The notes under the pieces are model-generated. The model did no database searches. It saw nothing but the letters and a program-made list of their open reading frames with translations, and was not told where the DNA came from. Both the position numbers and the translations under genes were made by a program. Positions 11,351 through 22,446 of a DNA stretch of 64,000 bases are shown piece by piece. The stretch lies in the NCBI RefSeq assembly GCF_030272615.1, contig NC_081410.1, positions 184,997,619-185,061,618 on the forward strand. Direction: 5' to 3'. Source of the stretch: Cryptomeria japonica (Eukaryota > Streptophyta > Pinopsida > Cupressales > Cupressaceae). Positions within the stretch are counted from its first letter, which is position 1. The number at the start of each line of letters is the position of its first letter.

Positions 11351-12787
11351 AAAATCCCTAAAGAACCTTCCATCACATTTGATTCTAGTGAAACTATCAA
11401 GGCACTTGATGATCCTTTATACATAGTTGCAAAAGTTAAGAATACACCTTGCCGTGGAGTGCTTATTGATCCTTCTTGTATGGTTAATGTCATTACTGAA
11501 GAATTTATTTTTACCTTGCAATTGAATAAGGTGATCTATGACAAAACAAATGTGGTTGTGAAACTATTTGATGCATTTTCTTCTCCTACAATTGGTTCTA
11601 TTACATTACCTATTGAGGTCCATAACAAATCCCTTGATGTGAGCTTTGCCATTATCCCATCATCCAAACAATTTCATGTGAAGCTAGGCTATCCTTGGCT
11701 ATCTTCCATGAAAGCTATTGCTTCTCCTATTCACAAGTGTTTAAAATGTCCCCATAATGGTGAAGTTGTTACTGTCAATCATAGTCTCTTTAAACCAGCT
11801 GAAAGAACTTCTAGCGTTCCTATTGATTATTTTTGGCCTAAACAATTCCAATCTCTTCCACCGCGGAGTGATCATCTTTTCAAATCTTATCAAAAGTGGA
11901 AAAAAGATATGATCCTATCTCTAAGTGAACCTAGAACACCCAAACTTGATATTCCTATCATTCTTGAGAAGGAAGTGCTTCCTTTGAAAGATAAAACTAA
12001 TGTCTTTCCTCAAGAAGATTCCCAACCCATCCCTATGGATGTGACTACATCTATGACTAATAAAATTTCTAAAGGTAGACCTATATCTCCTCGTCATGAT
12101 GGACTTGGTCTCCTTCCTAAACCAGATATCCCTCCTTTATATGGAGCAGTTCCTCCTTCTTCCTCTTATAGAGAGAAGAGACCTTCCTCTTCTCCTATTA
12201 TTCAACCTAAGAGACCACAACCTAAACACCCAAGTGATAAGGATGAGAACATTCCTCCTCCTCAATCTTCTCAACTTCCTACTAAGACTAGATGAAATCG
12301 TTCTGCACGTGAACGCCAATGAAAGCGTCGTCTTAGAGCTCAGGCAACTGCTTCTCAAACTTTGCAATCCCCAAAAACACCTTGAGCTAGTATTATTTTA
12401 TTTTCTCCTCAGCCGAAAATTGAGCCAAAATCTCCTAAACATAAGATGCATGATGGTCTTGATCCTGTGCGAGTTAAAGATCCTATTTTTATAAATCTTG
12501 ATGATGATATAGATGAAAATGTTATTCATGATGAAAATGTTACTCATCTTTCTTCTGATAGTGAATATGAATATGTTGATGTTGATAACCTTTTATCTAA
12601 CGAATTTTCTAAAGCACTTATCCTAGCTCCTAGAAAAGAACAACGTGGCGTGGAACATGAACATAGCCCTTGTTTGGATCTTGTGATAGCTCCATCTGCT
12701 GTGTTGGATGTTCCTCCTCTAGCATGTTTCCTGCCTTCCCGAAATATTGATCAGCAAGATCAGGGGGTGGATGACGTGCTAGACTAG
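11351..12787 (+). pseudogene. Element I protease-like and proline-rich region downstream of a shared UAG
   Basis: In the same frame as Gag after UAG. The first about 150 codons have the fold signature of a retroviral-type aspartic protease: GVLIDPSCMVNVI at about 11456-11495 sits where plant Gypsy proteases have an ID(T/S)GSS..NVI motif, and VKLGYPWLSSMKAI follows about 70 residues on. The Thr-Gly of the catalytic triplet is replaced by Pro-Ser, so activity is doubtful. The rest is a Pro/Ser/Lys-rich tail ending in an acidic segment. TGA codons at about 12292 and 12319 stand where element II has CGA. No pol follows. Confidence 0.75.
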
Positions 12788-13541
12788 TTTCATTAGCATA
12801 GCAGACTCTCTCCTCCTCTCTTGATCTCTTTTGTTACTTCTTCTATGTGTTATTCTCATTCTTCTTTTTGTTGTCCTTAGTGTTGTCTACTTGAGGACGA
12901 TGCAAAGCATTGAGATCTCTTTTGGTCTCTCTCATGTTGACTCAAAAAACACAGGTGTTCCCTTCTTCTAGGTGACCTTCCTTGATTGGGGAATGAAGAA
13001 CAATTATGCATACATACATATGATATACATGAATTATCATACAGCATACTGACCCCAAGGAAAGCGAAGTCACCTCGTGCTTTGTGTTTTGTGTCTATTA
13101 TCCTTGGGCTTATCTCACACTTGGGGGCTAAATCCTTGTGATAACATGCTCCTTTCCCTTCTCATTTCTTATATGTATCACTACCTTAAAGCAATCACCC
13201 CCGATGAGGCGTGTGCAATCGCTTTAACGTAGGGGGGCATACACCCTGTTCATATCTCTTCAAGATACTTGAAAATTTCTTGGCGAATTTAGCTTTGCCT
13301 TGAAAATTTTTGGTATTTTTCTTGCATGACTCATAGTGAGGGAACCTTACTACTAATATTCATGGTTCTCCCTCGTAATCTTCCCTTTTACTTTGTCAAT
13401 CGAAGTCGTAAGATCCTTAGTCCACTGGGGGCTTGGTGTATCTTGCCTCCTTGACGTGGTGAAAGTTTTTCAATGTTGTTTCCTTGTACTTTACTGGAAG
13501 TATGGGTGTACGCTTATACTCCCGCTAAAGTGGGGGCTAAA
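12788..13541 (+). other. Element I 3' non-coding region, hairpin and polypurine tract
   Basis: About 750 bases without a supported ORF. A 15-base inverted repeat (CTACCTTAAAGCAAT 13181-13195 with ATCGCTTTAACGTAG 13218-13232) encloses a 22-base C/G-rich loop and is kept in element II (31168-31182 with 31205-31219). The tract AAGTGGGGGCTAAA (13528-13541) abuts the 3' LTR. Confidence 0.7.
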
Positions 13542-14794
13542 TGTAGCATCCTAAAATTGTGACACTTGCAATTTTGACTGCATTTGGGTCTTCACGATGG
13601 CGGCGAAACGTTGAACCTGATTGGAGACCCCGAAACCTGCTTGCAACATCAAAAATTGCATCTTTCTGCACCTTGGCCTGATCCTCCTTGCACCCTGCTG
13701 TCCCGGGAGGTGGGACCATGGCACCCAATGCCCTGGTCCTTCAAGACCATGGCGCCTAGCACCCTGGTCCCTCAGGACCATGGCACCCAGCGCCTTGGTC
13801 CTTGGCCTTATTTTGGGCCCGGTCTCTTGTAGGGCATCGGGTCTTTAAGTTTGCAATTTGGAAAATAATGTTCCTGGGTCAGCCTAAGGTCGGAAAAATT
13901 AGTCTCCTAACCCTAATTGACAAGTATATAAACTACTTTTCCCCTTCTAGAAAGGGTAGTGAGAAAATAAGCAAGTGCAAGAGGCGGAAGCGCTAGGCAA
14001 ACATTCAAACATTCAAGCATTCAAGCATCCCTTCAAGCAATTGAGCATTCTAAGTCTCCATTCAAGGCTAGATGTTGCATTCAAGACAAGGATTCAACCA
14101 TTGAAGAGGAGATCACTTACAACATATAACATACAACATCATTACACCTTTGCATGTAAGAATACAAACATTCTTACAACAAGGTATCAGTACTTGATTA
14201 CATTACAAACACTTACATTTACAGCATTCTCATTTCTTGGTTAATTCCAAAACTAGGGTTTGACCTAAAGGCAAACCCCTAATCCTTAACCCCCCAATCG
14301 TCCTCTCTTTTCTGTGTGTAGGTTGCAGGTACGCGTCTGTAATTGAAGATCTGGAATCCTTGTGTAGAGACGAACAGATCCCCCTTCGTTTTGCGGATTT
14401 TTCGGAGGACCGTGTGCATTCCGGGCACCATTGTCCCGTCAACTTTCGCTCAAATTTGCAGGACAACATCGTCTCGACATTTTACTACTAATTTCAGGTC
14501 CATAGCTTCATCCCGTGTCCCTATCTCTATCTACAAGCGAATCTTTCTTACTTTACATGCATTCCTAGTTCAATCATTCTATCTACTTTCTTTACAAAAG
14601 AGGGTGTCCTTGATGTCTTAACCCTTGAAACTCATTTAGAATTCAATCTTGCATTGTGTGGGATTGGATCTTGTGAGTTTCAACCCCTCTTTTGAATGTA
14701 AAGTCTCTCCTAAGTGAAAACCGTCAATCCTAGTGACCTCCTTTCTCTCTCCATGGAGTGGGGGAACATCTAGGGTTCGATTTTCCACTTTACA
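13542..14794 (+). repeat. Element I 3' LTR
   Basis: 1253 bp, homologous along its length to 6972-8222, ending TTTACA before the right ACAAC duplication. It has the same palindromic repeats (about 13712-13802), TATA box and 30-base motif (14407-14436). Confidence 0.93.
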
Positions 14795-15608
14795 ACAACA
14801 TTAATCTGAAAGCTGCACCTGGTAAGAGGATTTACAATTTATAGACTTGGTTAGAGTCTTTTACCCTGTTAAAAGTATCTCTTTCAACTTCACAATATTA
14901 TAATAAAATCATTACAAATATCTGCAAGTTTACATTGCTAAAGGATTTTACAAATATTAATTTGAAATGTTATAGCAGATTGTATGTGCTCAGAATAAGA
15001 TAACCTAGCTTATAGCATACGTCGGTAACCCATATTGTAACTCGGTAAACCCTTTTATTTACTCTATTCTTCGATTGTTCACTAATAACCTTCTCGGTGA
15101 CCTCTTTGTGTCTCTATAACAGTCTTCCTTCATACATACACACACAGTTCTCTCTTCCCATGCTATATAAATAGATCTCTTAAAGCGGTGATCTAATTGA
15201 TTGCTTTGATCTTACAAACAAGATTCCTCGAATGAATAACTAAACAAAATATTTCATTGGTTAGATTGACCTTGCAATCATACACAATCTTCTAGTGCAA
15301 TTTCCAATGTAATAACAGTTAGATGTGCCTCGATCTTGTAACACATTTTCATGTGCATGTCCAGGTTCAATGTATCTGGTAATATGTTTCACTTGATGAA
15401 TATCAACTCGGTGAGTTAACTTTACTACTCGGTAGCCATGAAACAATACTCGATAAACAGCTCGGTGAATACTGCGTTCTGTGACTACTTTCTTCTATAA
15501 CCGACTAGACTGTTCATACCGACTGCATGATTCGGTAATACTAACCGACTAGAATATATAGTATGACTTTGAATATAAAAACTAATGGCAATTTGATAAG
15601 TAGTAACA
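14795..15608 (-). repeat. Element A 5' LTR, part 2 (U3 side)
   Basis: It resumes A's LTR after element I, beginning with the second ACAAC copy, and matches about 430-1231. It ends at 15608, followed by the AAAAT duplication. Confidence 0.92.
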
Positions 15609-17160
15609 AAAATAACTTGTGCTAAGTTAATTGATAAAATAACTAAAGATGGAATGTTGAAAAATGTGTCAAAATTCTATGAAGATTTAGAAGATAATGA
15701 GCAAAATGAAATCGAAGAAGCTTGTTATATCTAGACATATATAAGAAGGCTTTGGCAGAGAATTTGAAAGAAATTCCTTTATCATTGTACAATAAGTTAG
15801 ATACAATTAGAAGGGACATGGAAATCAAAGAAGTTGAACTTTTGAATATGTGTGGCTCTATAAATAATGAGGAAATGAAAAGATGTATAGATGTTGCTAA
15901 TAGAACAGTCTTTAGCAGCAAAAACTGGCAAATAGGCCTAATGATGGGTAGAGTAAATGAGATAGTAAATGAGACCAGAGATGGTTGGACCAAATTCTTC
16001 CAAAAGAATCCCAATTTTCTCACCTCTCAAGAAGAATTTGCTAAAGAAACAACTCCCACCATTCTAGAAAAATTTAAAGGGAAAGGAATTTTGGGAAGTT
16101 CAGTTCAAATTTTTACTAAATTGACAAGGACTACATTTGTGCAGTCTGGGCAAGATAATATAGATAATGTATAGGTTACTGATAATATTGTAGATAATAA
16201 TCCATTGACAGTAACTGATACTGCACCAAGTGACAAAGCCACTAGTGCATTAGAGGAGGAGAAAGAGATTTATCGACAGAAGTTAAGGAAGATAAGGAAA
16301 AGGAGACTGAACCGACAATTATTTCCCCTGCAAAATATTTGGTAATTGACACTTCTCAAGCTGAGAAGAAATCAATTACAAAGATGAGTCCCATAGAGCT
16401 AATGATGATGGCTACTCCAAAGCTAATGAAGGAGGGATCTGTAGGCAAAGGAATAATAGATCAATCAATAACAGTTTTGCATAGATTGATTCCTAATTGT
16501 ATGATTGAAAATGAAGCAAGCCCTTCCGGAAAGCTTAAAGTACTAACAAAACACATATCTAAAAACTTTCAGTCATTGCAACAGATTTCAGACAAGAAAG
16601 AACTTGAAAGATTTACTTTGGCCAAGAAAGCAACTTTTGACTAGATTATTTAGACAGAGAAGAAGAAGGTTGAAGAGAAACTTGTACTCATTGAAAATTC
16701 TTTGAAACGATGTACTAACATCTACAGGGTCTGATGTAATATACAAATTTTTACAGCTAATGTAGATCAGAGGTTAAAGGAATTACATGAAAAGATAGCT
16801 AATATTGTTAATTGTTTTGATGGACTAACTTCATTTACAACTTCCATTGATGGACAAATTTTGACCTTGGAGAACCAAGTTTTTGCATTTGAAAAGGAAA
16901 GAGACAAGATCATTCAGAGAGAAAGGAGTCTTAGAGGTTTGGTGAGTCCAAGATTGGATTCACTCATTGTGCATAAGAAAGAATGTATGGATATGCTTGC
17001 AAAACCAACATTGACAGAAGTCATTGAGAAAGAAACACTAGCACATTTACTGAGTGGACTTGTATCCATATCTGAGACATTCAAAACTAGCTGGGATATC
17101 TATGTACAGTTGCTAGAGAAAGCTTACCCGAAAATTTTGAGATTGGTCAAGCTCCGATAA
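15609..17160 (+). pseudogene. Element B ORF2, C-terminal half, decayed
   Basis: Continues the fragment at 1-88. Blocks 15722-16174, 16339-16644 and 16861-17160 correspond to the second half of ORF2 in elements V and A. The clearest match is MMGRVNEIVNETRDGW (about 15940-15990) against MVGRVNEIVEETTYKW in V (about 24345-24390). A Glu/Lys/Thr-rich linker follows, then a domain with MSPIELMMMATPKLMKEG and a C-terminal coiled coil with SPRLDSLIVHKKE, which has a counterpart SPKLDNLISLRKE in V. Frame changes near 15735 and stops near 16170 and 16644 make it non-functional. Confidence 0.75.
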
Positions 17161-17385
17161 AGTATGTGTAATTATTATTTAATTCTTTCATAGATCTTTG
17201 ACATTGATGCCAAAGGGGGAGTATATGTATGTGAAAAATATGTATGTAATCCTAAAGGGAGGATAGGAAAAATATATTGCTGACAGGGTCAAACAGCTTA
17301 GGGGGAGCATGATTCATTTTTCAGTTGAACTGATAGGGAATCCATTTTTCACATGAGTGTTGCCATCAATGCCAAAGGGGGAGAT
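17161..17385 (+). other. Repeated polypurine tracts of element B
   Basis: Three purine tracts: GCCAAAGGGGGAG near 17206, TTAGGGGGAGC near 17300 and GCCAAAGGGGGAGAT ending at 17385 next to the LTR, the outer two preceded by ATTGATGCC or ATCAATGCC. The same triple arrangement precedes the 3' LTR of V (about 25915-26078). It is a recognised Sirevirus signature. Confidence 0.75.
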
Positions 17386-18287
17386 CGTTGGCAATTGACA
17401 CTCATTGGAATCATATGTTTTCATTGATGGAAACAAGATTCTATTGAAGGCATATACCAACACCTAGAGGCATACACTAGCGGATACCAACATTGAGTAT
17501 TCAGGGTCATCACCAGCACTGACACAGACACTGGCACCAACATCCAACATTTCAATGAAGACGAGATCAGTCTGGATCTGAAAGGCTCTATTATAAAATC
17601 ATTTTGTAATTATTGTATTGGGTTGACATTGTATATCTTTTGTATTGTAAGCTGACATAAGGCATATTGTATGTAAGGGTATATAAGTCAGTCTGTTAGG
17701 TCATTTTGAGGGAGAGTGGTATAGGAGAATAATAGAAGAACTATGTGATGCGAAGGATATGTATGTAGATCATTTGTATGTGAATGTAATATCATGCAAT
17801 GATCAATAGATGGTTTGAAAATCATTCTTGGAGGAAGAGGAGATATCAGTAGAAGGTTCAGGGTTTGTGAATTGGTATAGAACAAAGCTTTAACGGAACC
17901 TCTTTTTGGCATTGCAGATGCATTTTGTGAGTTCACCAGTACTGTTTTATTTCAGCAGAAGCTTGTAGTCAGTGATACTCTTTTGTGTTGAGTAGTGTGC
18001 CTTCCTGCATGTGTAGGCCCCCATGCTATGTAATATCTTTCATATGGTCAGTGAATTAATATTGTGGGTCGCAAATCCCACCGTGGTTTTTCCTCTTTGA
18101 GTTTTCCACGTATAAATTTTGTGTGTTATGGTGTTCATTCATGTGGCTAGTTAATTTGGTTCATGTTGTATGTTTCTTCATTTACCGGTTTATATGTGTA
18201 TGTTATAAAAGGTTAAAATATTGTGTTATCGATAGAACACTGATTCACCCCCCCTCTTAGTGTTCTTGGGTTCATTGTATTCCAACA
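17386..18287 (+). repeat. Element B 3' LTR
   Basis: 902 bp from CGTTGGCAATTG to CCAACA. A TATA box TATATAAG lies at 17680-17687. Near the 3' end AGAACACT (18234-18241) and AGTGTTCT (18259-18266) pair around the loop TTCACCCCCCC. It resembles the LTR of element V at both ends. Confidence 0.82.
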
Positions 18288-18748
18288 CAGTTATGCCTAA
18301 AGGACTAGCTGACCACCTAGGTATCAAATATAAGCTTATATCAAGAAGAGTTGTACAACTAGATGGAACATCAGTTCAGACTATGGGGGTCATAAAGGAT
18401 CTAAATTTAACTTGGCATGCATGCTCAGGCTGTAGTGTGTTGCAAGATGTTTCAGTTATTGACCTCCTGACCTACTTTTCCATTCTTTTATCAAGGGAAT
18501 TCACTACTAAGATAGATGGTTACCTATCCTCTAATTGGTCTCACATGTTATTCGGAACAAAGTATGGCACAAAGGTGACCATCAAGGCAAAGCCTATTGG
18601 AAAGAACTACATTGAACCCTATACCTCGAGCCCTATCAACATGAACCACTCTCTACATGAGGAGAAAGAAGAAGTTTCAATCAGAGAGCCTACAACTCAA
18701 TTGGAGGAAGTCCTTGATTGCCTACCTTGGTACATATTGTATTCATGA
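18288..18748 (+). pseudogene. Element IV aspartic protease, C-terminal part
   Basis: Begins directly after B's LTR with VMPKGLADHLGIKY, the region that follows the catalytic motif in plant Gypsy proteases, continues through MGVIKDLNLTWHA and VSVIDLLTYFSILLSR, and ends with a stop near 18748. The catalytic DTG would lie upstream of the B insertion, outside the window. The frame differs from that of the following RNase H, so at least one frame change lies near 18750-18800. Confidence 0.72.
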
Positions 18749-18800
18749 GGAAAACACCTCTATCCCCAATATTTCAAAGGAAAGAAATGATATGCAATGA

Positions 18801-19200
18801 TTGCGGGATATGTTCTTTGATGGATCAAGGAAAAAAAATTGTTTAGGGGCTGGTGTATTACTCATTTTTCCTAAAGGGGAGATATATTACTTTTCTTTCA
18901 GACTTCATTTTAGCTGCACTAACAATGTAGGTGAGTATGTAGCCTTGATTTTGTGTCTCCAAATGGCACAAATAAGAGGGATAAAATATTTAAAGGTGTA
19001 TGGAGACATTGATTTGGTTGTGAATTAGATTAGAGCTCAAAACATCACAAAGAAAAACCTTCTCAAGTCATATAAACATAGAGCATGGGACCTCATTGAA
19101 GGATTTGAGGGCTTCAATATTTCTAGTGTCACTAGAAATTAGAACAAACATGTTGATAGATTAGCAATAGTTGGTGCTTAACATGGCATTCCATCTCATG
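18801..19200 (+). pseudogene. Element IV additional (archaeal-type) RNase H, placed before the RT
   Basis: Reads FFDGSRKKNCLGAGVLL, then NNVGEYVALILCLQMA, YGDIDLVVN and NKHVDRLA. The four acidic residues of RNase HI (D in FDGS, E in GEY, D in YGD, D in HVD) are all present, with stops after VVN (about 19026) and near 19140 and 19180. RNase H degrades the RNA strand of RNA-DNA hybrids in reverse transcription. Tat-lineage elements carry such a second RNase H, usually between the RT-linked RNase H and integrase; here it lies about 900 bases before the RT core and in the RT frame. Sequence 19200-19690 reads as a poorly conserved linker. Confidence 0.75.
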
Positions 19201-19689
19201 TTGTAGCAGAGAAATAACATCAAATCATAGTTGTGGTGAGACCTCTAGTACCTAATAACCAAGTGAATTGGTAGGTCATTGATTTTGATCATCAAAATTG
19301 TAGGTTTTCTACAAGATGAGGTAGAGTTATCACAAAAGAAACAAGATTTGTTGCAAGATCAATATGGAGATCATATTATGCAGCTTAATTCCAACAAGTT
19401 GCCCAAATGATTGATCACTTGGGATGGGATCTTCAATATTAATGATCAAATGAAAGGTGGAAAATGAACCTAGCCACAAGGAAGGGAGACTACAAATCAA
19501 TCAAAATCGTGAAAGGAAAAGCTCTCAATTTGGGAAAGGTATGTTCCCAAATTGATCAAGATATTTTTGTCAACCTTTGTTAAGAATATGGTGATGTTTT
19601 TTCTTTTACATATGAGGATCTAAAAGGGTTTGATCTTAGCTTAGCTCAACTTACCATAGAGATTGATCCTAATTCTAAACTTGTTAGAC

Positions 19690-20250
19690 AAAAGAAAAGA
19701 CCTATAAATCCCAAATCGAGCCTTTGATGAGAAAAGAGCTATCCAATCTTATAGAATCTAGCATAATTTTTCCAATTAAGCATTCTTTTTGGGTAGCCAA
19801 CCTTGTTCCAGTTAGGGAGAAACAATGGGGAAATCAAATTGTGTGTAGACTTTAGGGATCTCAATAGAGCCTCCCTCAAAGACCATTATCCCCTTCCTTC
19901 CATGGAACAAATTTTAGCCAAGGTTAGTGGCTTTGAAATATTTTCATTCTTGGATGGATATTTAGGATATTTCCAAATACTAGTTCAAGAATCAGATCAA
20001 TTTAAAACTGCATTCATTACTAACTGGGGCACTTATGCCTATTGTAAGATGTCTTTTGGACTAACAAATGCAGGTGCAAATTTTCAAAGAGCCATTGATA
20101 TGGCCTTTAAGGGAGTATTATTAGAATTTGTACATGCATATCTTGATGATATCACTATATACTCCAAACATGCAACATACCACTTTGCTCATATTGAGAA
20201 GGTATTTAAGAAGTGTAGGGAATATGGTGTGTCCTTAAACCCCAACAAGT
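19690..20250 (+). pseudogene. Element IV reverse transcriptase, N-terminal and palm region
   Basis: The approach to the RT reads KELSNLIESSIIFPI and HSFWVANLVPV with a frame change near 19810. The core then reads KLCVDFRDLNRASL, FSFLDGYLGYFQI (first catalytic Asp region), FGLTNAGANFQRA and YLDDITIYS (YxDD catalytic pair at about 20140-20152). It is cut after NPNK at 20250 by element V and resumes at 26870 with CVFAIDQGKILG. Confidence 0.85.
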
Positions 20251-21020
20251 TGTTGGAATTCTACACTCTAATAAGAAATGATGGTCTTGTCATTGATGGC
20301 AACCTACGGGAAACCTACAGGAAGCCACCTGACATTCATCTAGTAAATCACCGATAGACACTTCACCGGCAACAACAAGAATGTATACCGACACCCTAGC
20401 CAACAGGAACAAACTTTTGTTTATTATATTTAAATGTAAATATCTTTTTGTAAAGATGAAAAGGCATATTGTAATAGATTCACATATGTATGAGATCTTG
20501 TAAATCATTTAAAAAAGCAACATGGATGTAGAGAAGTGATGAGCAAATATTAAGGCAGATTTTGTATAAGGTTTATGGTTATAGTATGAGCTTAAATCGG
20601 TACTGAACCTGGCATAGTAGATGCTGAATTGTAGGAGTACATTATATTGGATTCTCATAATCCATTTGTAAGTCAATGAGACTTCCATTTGTATTTGAGC
20701 AGTGAGCTCTAGGCAGTTGGCCTTCCTGCATGTGCAGGCCCCTCTTGTAAGTAATATCCATTCATTGGTCAGTGAGTGAATATTGTGGGTCACAAATCCC
20801 ACTGAGGTTTTTCCCACACCGGGTTTCCTTGTTAAACATCTTGTGTCATGGTGTGATTTCTATGTTGTCTTTACTATTCCTATTTATTGCATTAATTCTT
20901 GTTTACCGGTACACTGTTTTGGAATGCAAAATACTTAATAAGGTTAAATATTTTGTTAACTAGTCAGATACTGATTCACCCCCCCTCTCAGTATCTTTGG
21001 GACTATCATTAATCCTAACA
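20251..21020 (+). repeat. Element V 5' LTR
   Basis: 770 bp, TGTTGGAATTC to CCTAACA. AGATACTGA (20966-20974) and TCAGTATCT (20988-20996) form a perfect 9-base inverted repeat around a 13-base C-rich loop near the 3' end. Confidence 0.92.
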
Positions 21021-21022
21021 AT

Positions 21023-21034
21023 TGGTATCAGAGC
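21023..21034 (+). other. Primer-binding site of element V
   Basis: TGGTATCAGAGC, two bases after the LTR, complementary to initiator methionine tRNA. Confidence 0.9.
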
Positions 21035-21092
21035 CTAGTCCTCTATATTCAAAAGCCTAACAGCTTGAGGAAGATTCTGACATAGGTACAGA

Positions 21093-22094
21093 TGGAGAAC
21101 TTAAGAAAGAAATTAGAAGGAGCTCTTGTGGACTATGATGCAGAGAAGTTGAAGAATATCAAACTTGAAAATGATCTGGGGACTGCACAGGAATTCATTC
21201 AAGGATTTCAAGAGAACCTCACTATTGCTAGAAATAAGAGAAAATAACTTCATGAGAAGATGCAAAGTGATGAAGATGAAAAGGAAACTCTTAATGAGCT
21301 TGTAAACAAGATGAGGCAAGAAAACATGACTTTGAGAAATGAAATGCAAGACATGATTATGAGATTTTGTAAAGACATTGAAGACAGAAAGAAGAATGAA
21401 GATGACTTGACTAGGAGACTCAATGATGCTAGAAATGAAAATCTAAGACTTAGTCATGAAAATGATATGTTGAAGACAAATTTGATTCACATGGAACATG
21501 ATAAAATGAACTTATGAGACAAAAGGGAATTCTGGAAAATGAGTTGGCTCTGCAAATCAACATAAAGAGAAATTTAAGAAAAGGTCAGAAGAACTTGATG
21601 GAATGCTGAAAAGTCAGAAACCTAATGGAGACACTAATGGACTTGGATTTGAAGTTGGAGAAAGTTACGGTACTGAAAACAATCATGATCACAGTAAATC
21701 AGTAAGACATCCTAATGCTTACAAATTTAATGTGAAATGCTTTAACTGTAACAAGTATGGTCATAGAGCAAATTAGTGTAGATCTAGAAACAATCAAAAC
21801 ATTAATGCACCCACCGGTCAATGTTCCAAAAGCAACAAAATTGGTCACAATTCAGATAACTACGGAATGAATGTAATATGTTATGTTTGTGGAAGATTTG
21901 GGCACTTATCTAATCAATGCAGAACACAAACTGACATAGGATATGGAAAGGTTATTCAGAAGAACAATGTGACTTGTTATGCTTGTAACAAGATTGGACA
22001 TATTGAAATTTTTTGTAGAAGCAAGACTTCACCGGCAAACAATAAAGGACCCAGTTTGAAAGGTAAAGAGAAGGTTGATGAGGTAAAGCAATAA
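21093..22094 (+). pseudogene. Element V gag-like protein: coiled coil and four zinc knuckles
   Basis: The likely start is the ATG at 21093 (MENLRKKLEGAL). A Lys/Glu/Asn-rich coiled coil runs to about 21620. Zinc-knuckle motifs follow: CFNCNKYGHRANxC (about 21740-21780, Gln codon now TAG), a decayed CSKSNKIGHNS (about 21825), CYVCGRFGHLSNQC (about 21880-21920) and CYACNKIGHIEIFC (about 21975-22015). Stops at about 21247 (TAA), 21515 (TGA) and 21777 (TAG) break the frame. It is the counterpart of 6553-5284 in element A. A nucleic-acid-binding Gag role is the natural reading, but no capsid signature was recognised. Confidence 0.75.
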
Positions 22095-22446
22095 TTTTCA
22101 AGACAATGGATTAGAAAGATAGATCAAAATGTTGATGAGACTATTCCTTCACTGGGAGAACATAGTATTACTCCACCGATAGGAGACTCTTCATCCAATT
22201 GAAAAAGTAACCCTTGGGGGTATTGCAACAAGCTGAAAATCATGCAAGTTACCCTCGGTTGATGGTGAGAAGATGGACTTCTTCTCTACCGATAGATGTG
22301 TTAAGTTTCACTTAACTGATGAGCATTTATTGTGGTTGTTGGAAGTAAAGACATTATAAATAATTGATTCTCTCTTTTTCAATTCACCGAGCATTCAAAA
22401 TTTCAGAGAGCACAAAAATCCGAGTGAAGGCATCCAAGACAAAGAA
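22095..22446 (+). other. Spacer between gag-like ORF and ORF2 of element V
   Basis: About 350 bases with no supported ORF; includes an AT-rich stretch (AAGACATTATAAATAATTG near 22347) that could serve as a promoter for ORF2, which is speculative. Confidence 0.4.

Larger units (their letters stand above)
6972..14794 (+). mobile_element. Element I: gag-protease LTR retrotransposon lacking reverse transcriptase
   Basis: A complete 7823-bp unit: LTRs 6972-8222 and 13542-14794 (TGTAGC..TTTACA), primer-binding site 8226-8241, a leader of 1.2 kb, gag and protease-like ORF (9408-12787), 750 bp of 3' non-coding sequence and a polypurine tract at about 13528-13541. ACAAC flanks it on both sides (6967-6971, 14795-14799). 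It carries no reverse transcriptase, RNase H or integrase, so it is non-autonomous. Gag and primer site suggest the Tat branch of Ty3/Gypsy. The first 118 bases of its two LTRs differ at about 9 positions by eye, so it is older than its relative, element II. Confidence 0.92.
89..15608 (-). mobile_element. Element A: pol-less Sirevirus-like LTR retrotransposon with element I in its 5' LTR
   Basis: On the minus strand the order is 5' LTR (15608 to 6616, interrupted by element I), primer-binding site TGGTATCAGAGCT (6613-6601), gag-like ORF (6553-5284), ORF2 (4728-1410), polypurine tracts, 3' LTR (1231-89). Both LTRs end in TG..CA, and AAAAT flanks the element on both sides (84-88, 15609-15613). 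Internal length is about 5.4 kb. No reverse transcriptase, RNase H or integrase motif can be read in it, so it must borrow enzymes. The initiator-tRNA-type primer site and the repeated AAAAAGGGGGAG tracts point to the Sirevirus branch of Ty1/copia. Confidence 0.88.
1..18287 (+). mobile_element. Element B: pol-less Sirevirus-like LTR retrotransposon, 5' part outside the window
   Basis: Only the ORF2 C-terminal half (1-88 and 15609-17160), the repeated polypurine tracts and the 3' LTR (17386-18287) lie in the window; the gag side and 5' LTR are left of base 1. Its ORF2 is split by element A, which left the duplication AAAAT at 84-88 and 15609-15613. B itself sits in the protease region of element IV: IV protease codons resume right after B's LTR at 18288. 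B's target duplication would be CAGTT (18288-18292), but its partner is outside. The LTR opens CGTTGG, probably a decayed TGTTGG, and ends CCAACA. The tract CCAAAGGGGGAGAT just before the LTR and a second copy near 17206 are typical of Sirevirus copia elements. No pol is visible in the part present. Confidence 0.8.

Noticed and set aside
11054-11493. Programmed frameshift between Gag and protease in element I
   Set aside because: The two regions are in the same frame, separated by UAG; the only frame change in gag is the 19-base deletion near 9697, absent from element II.
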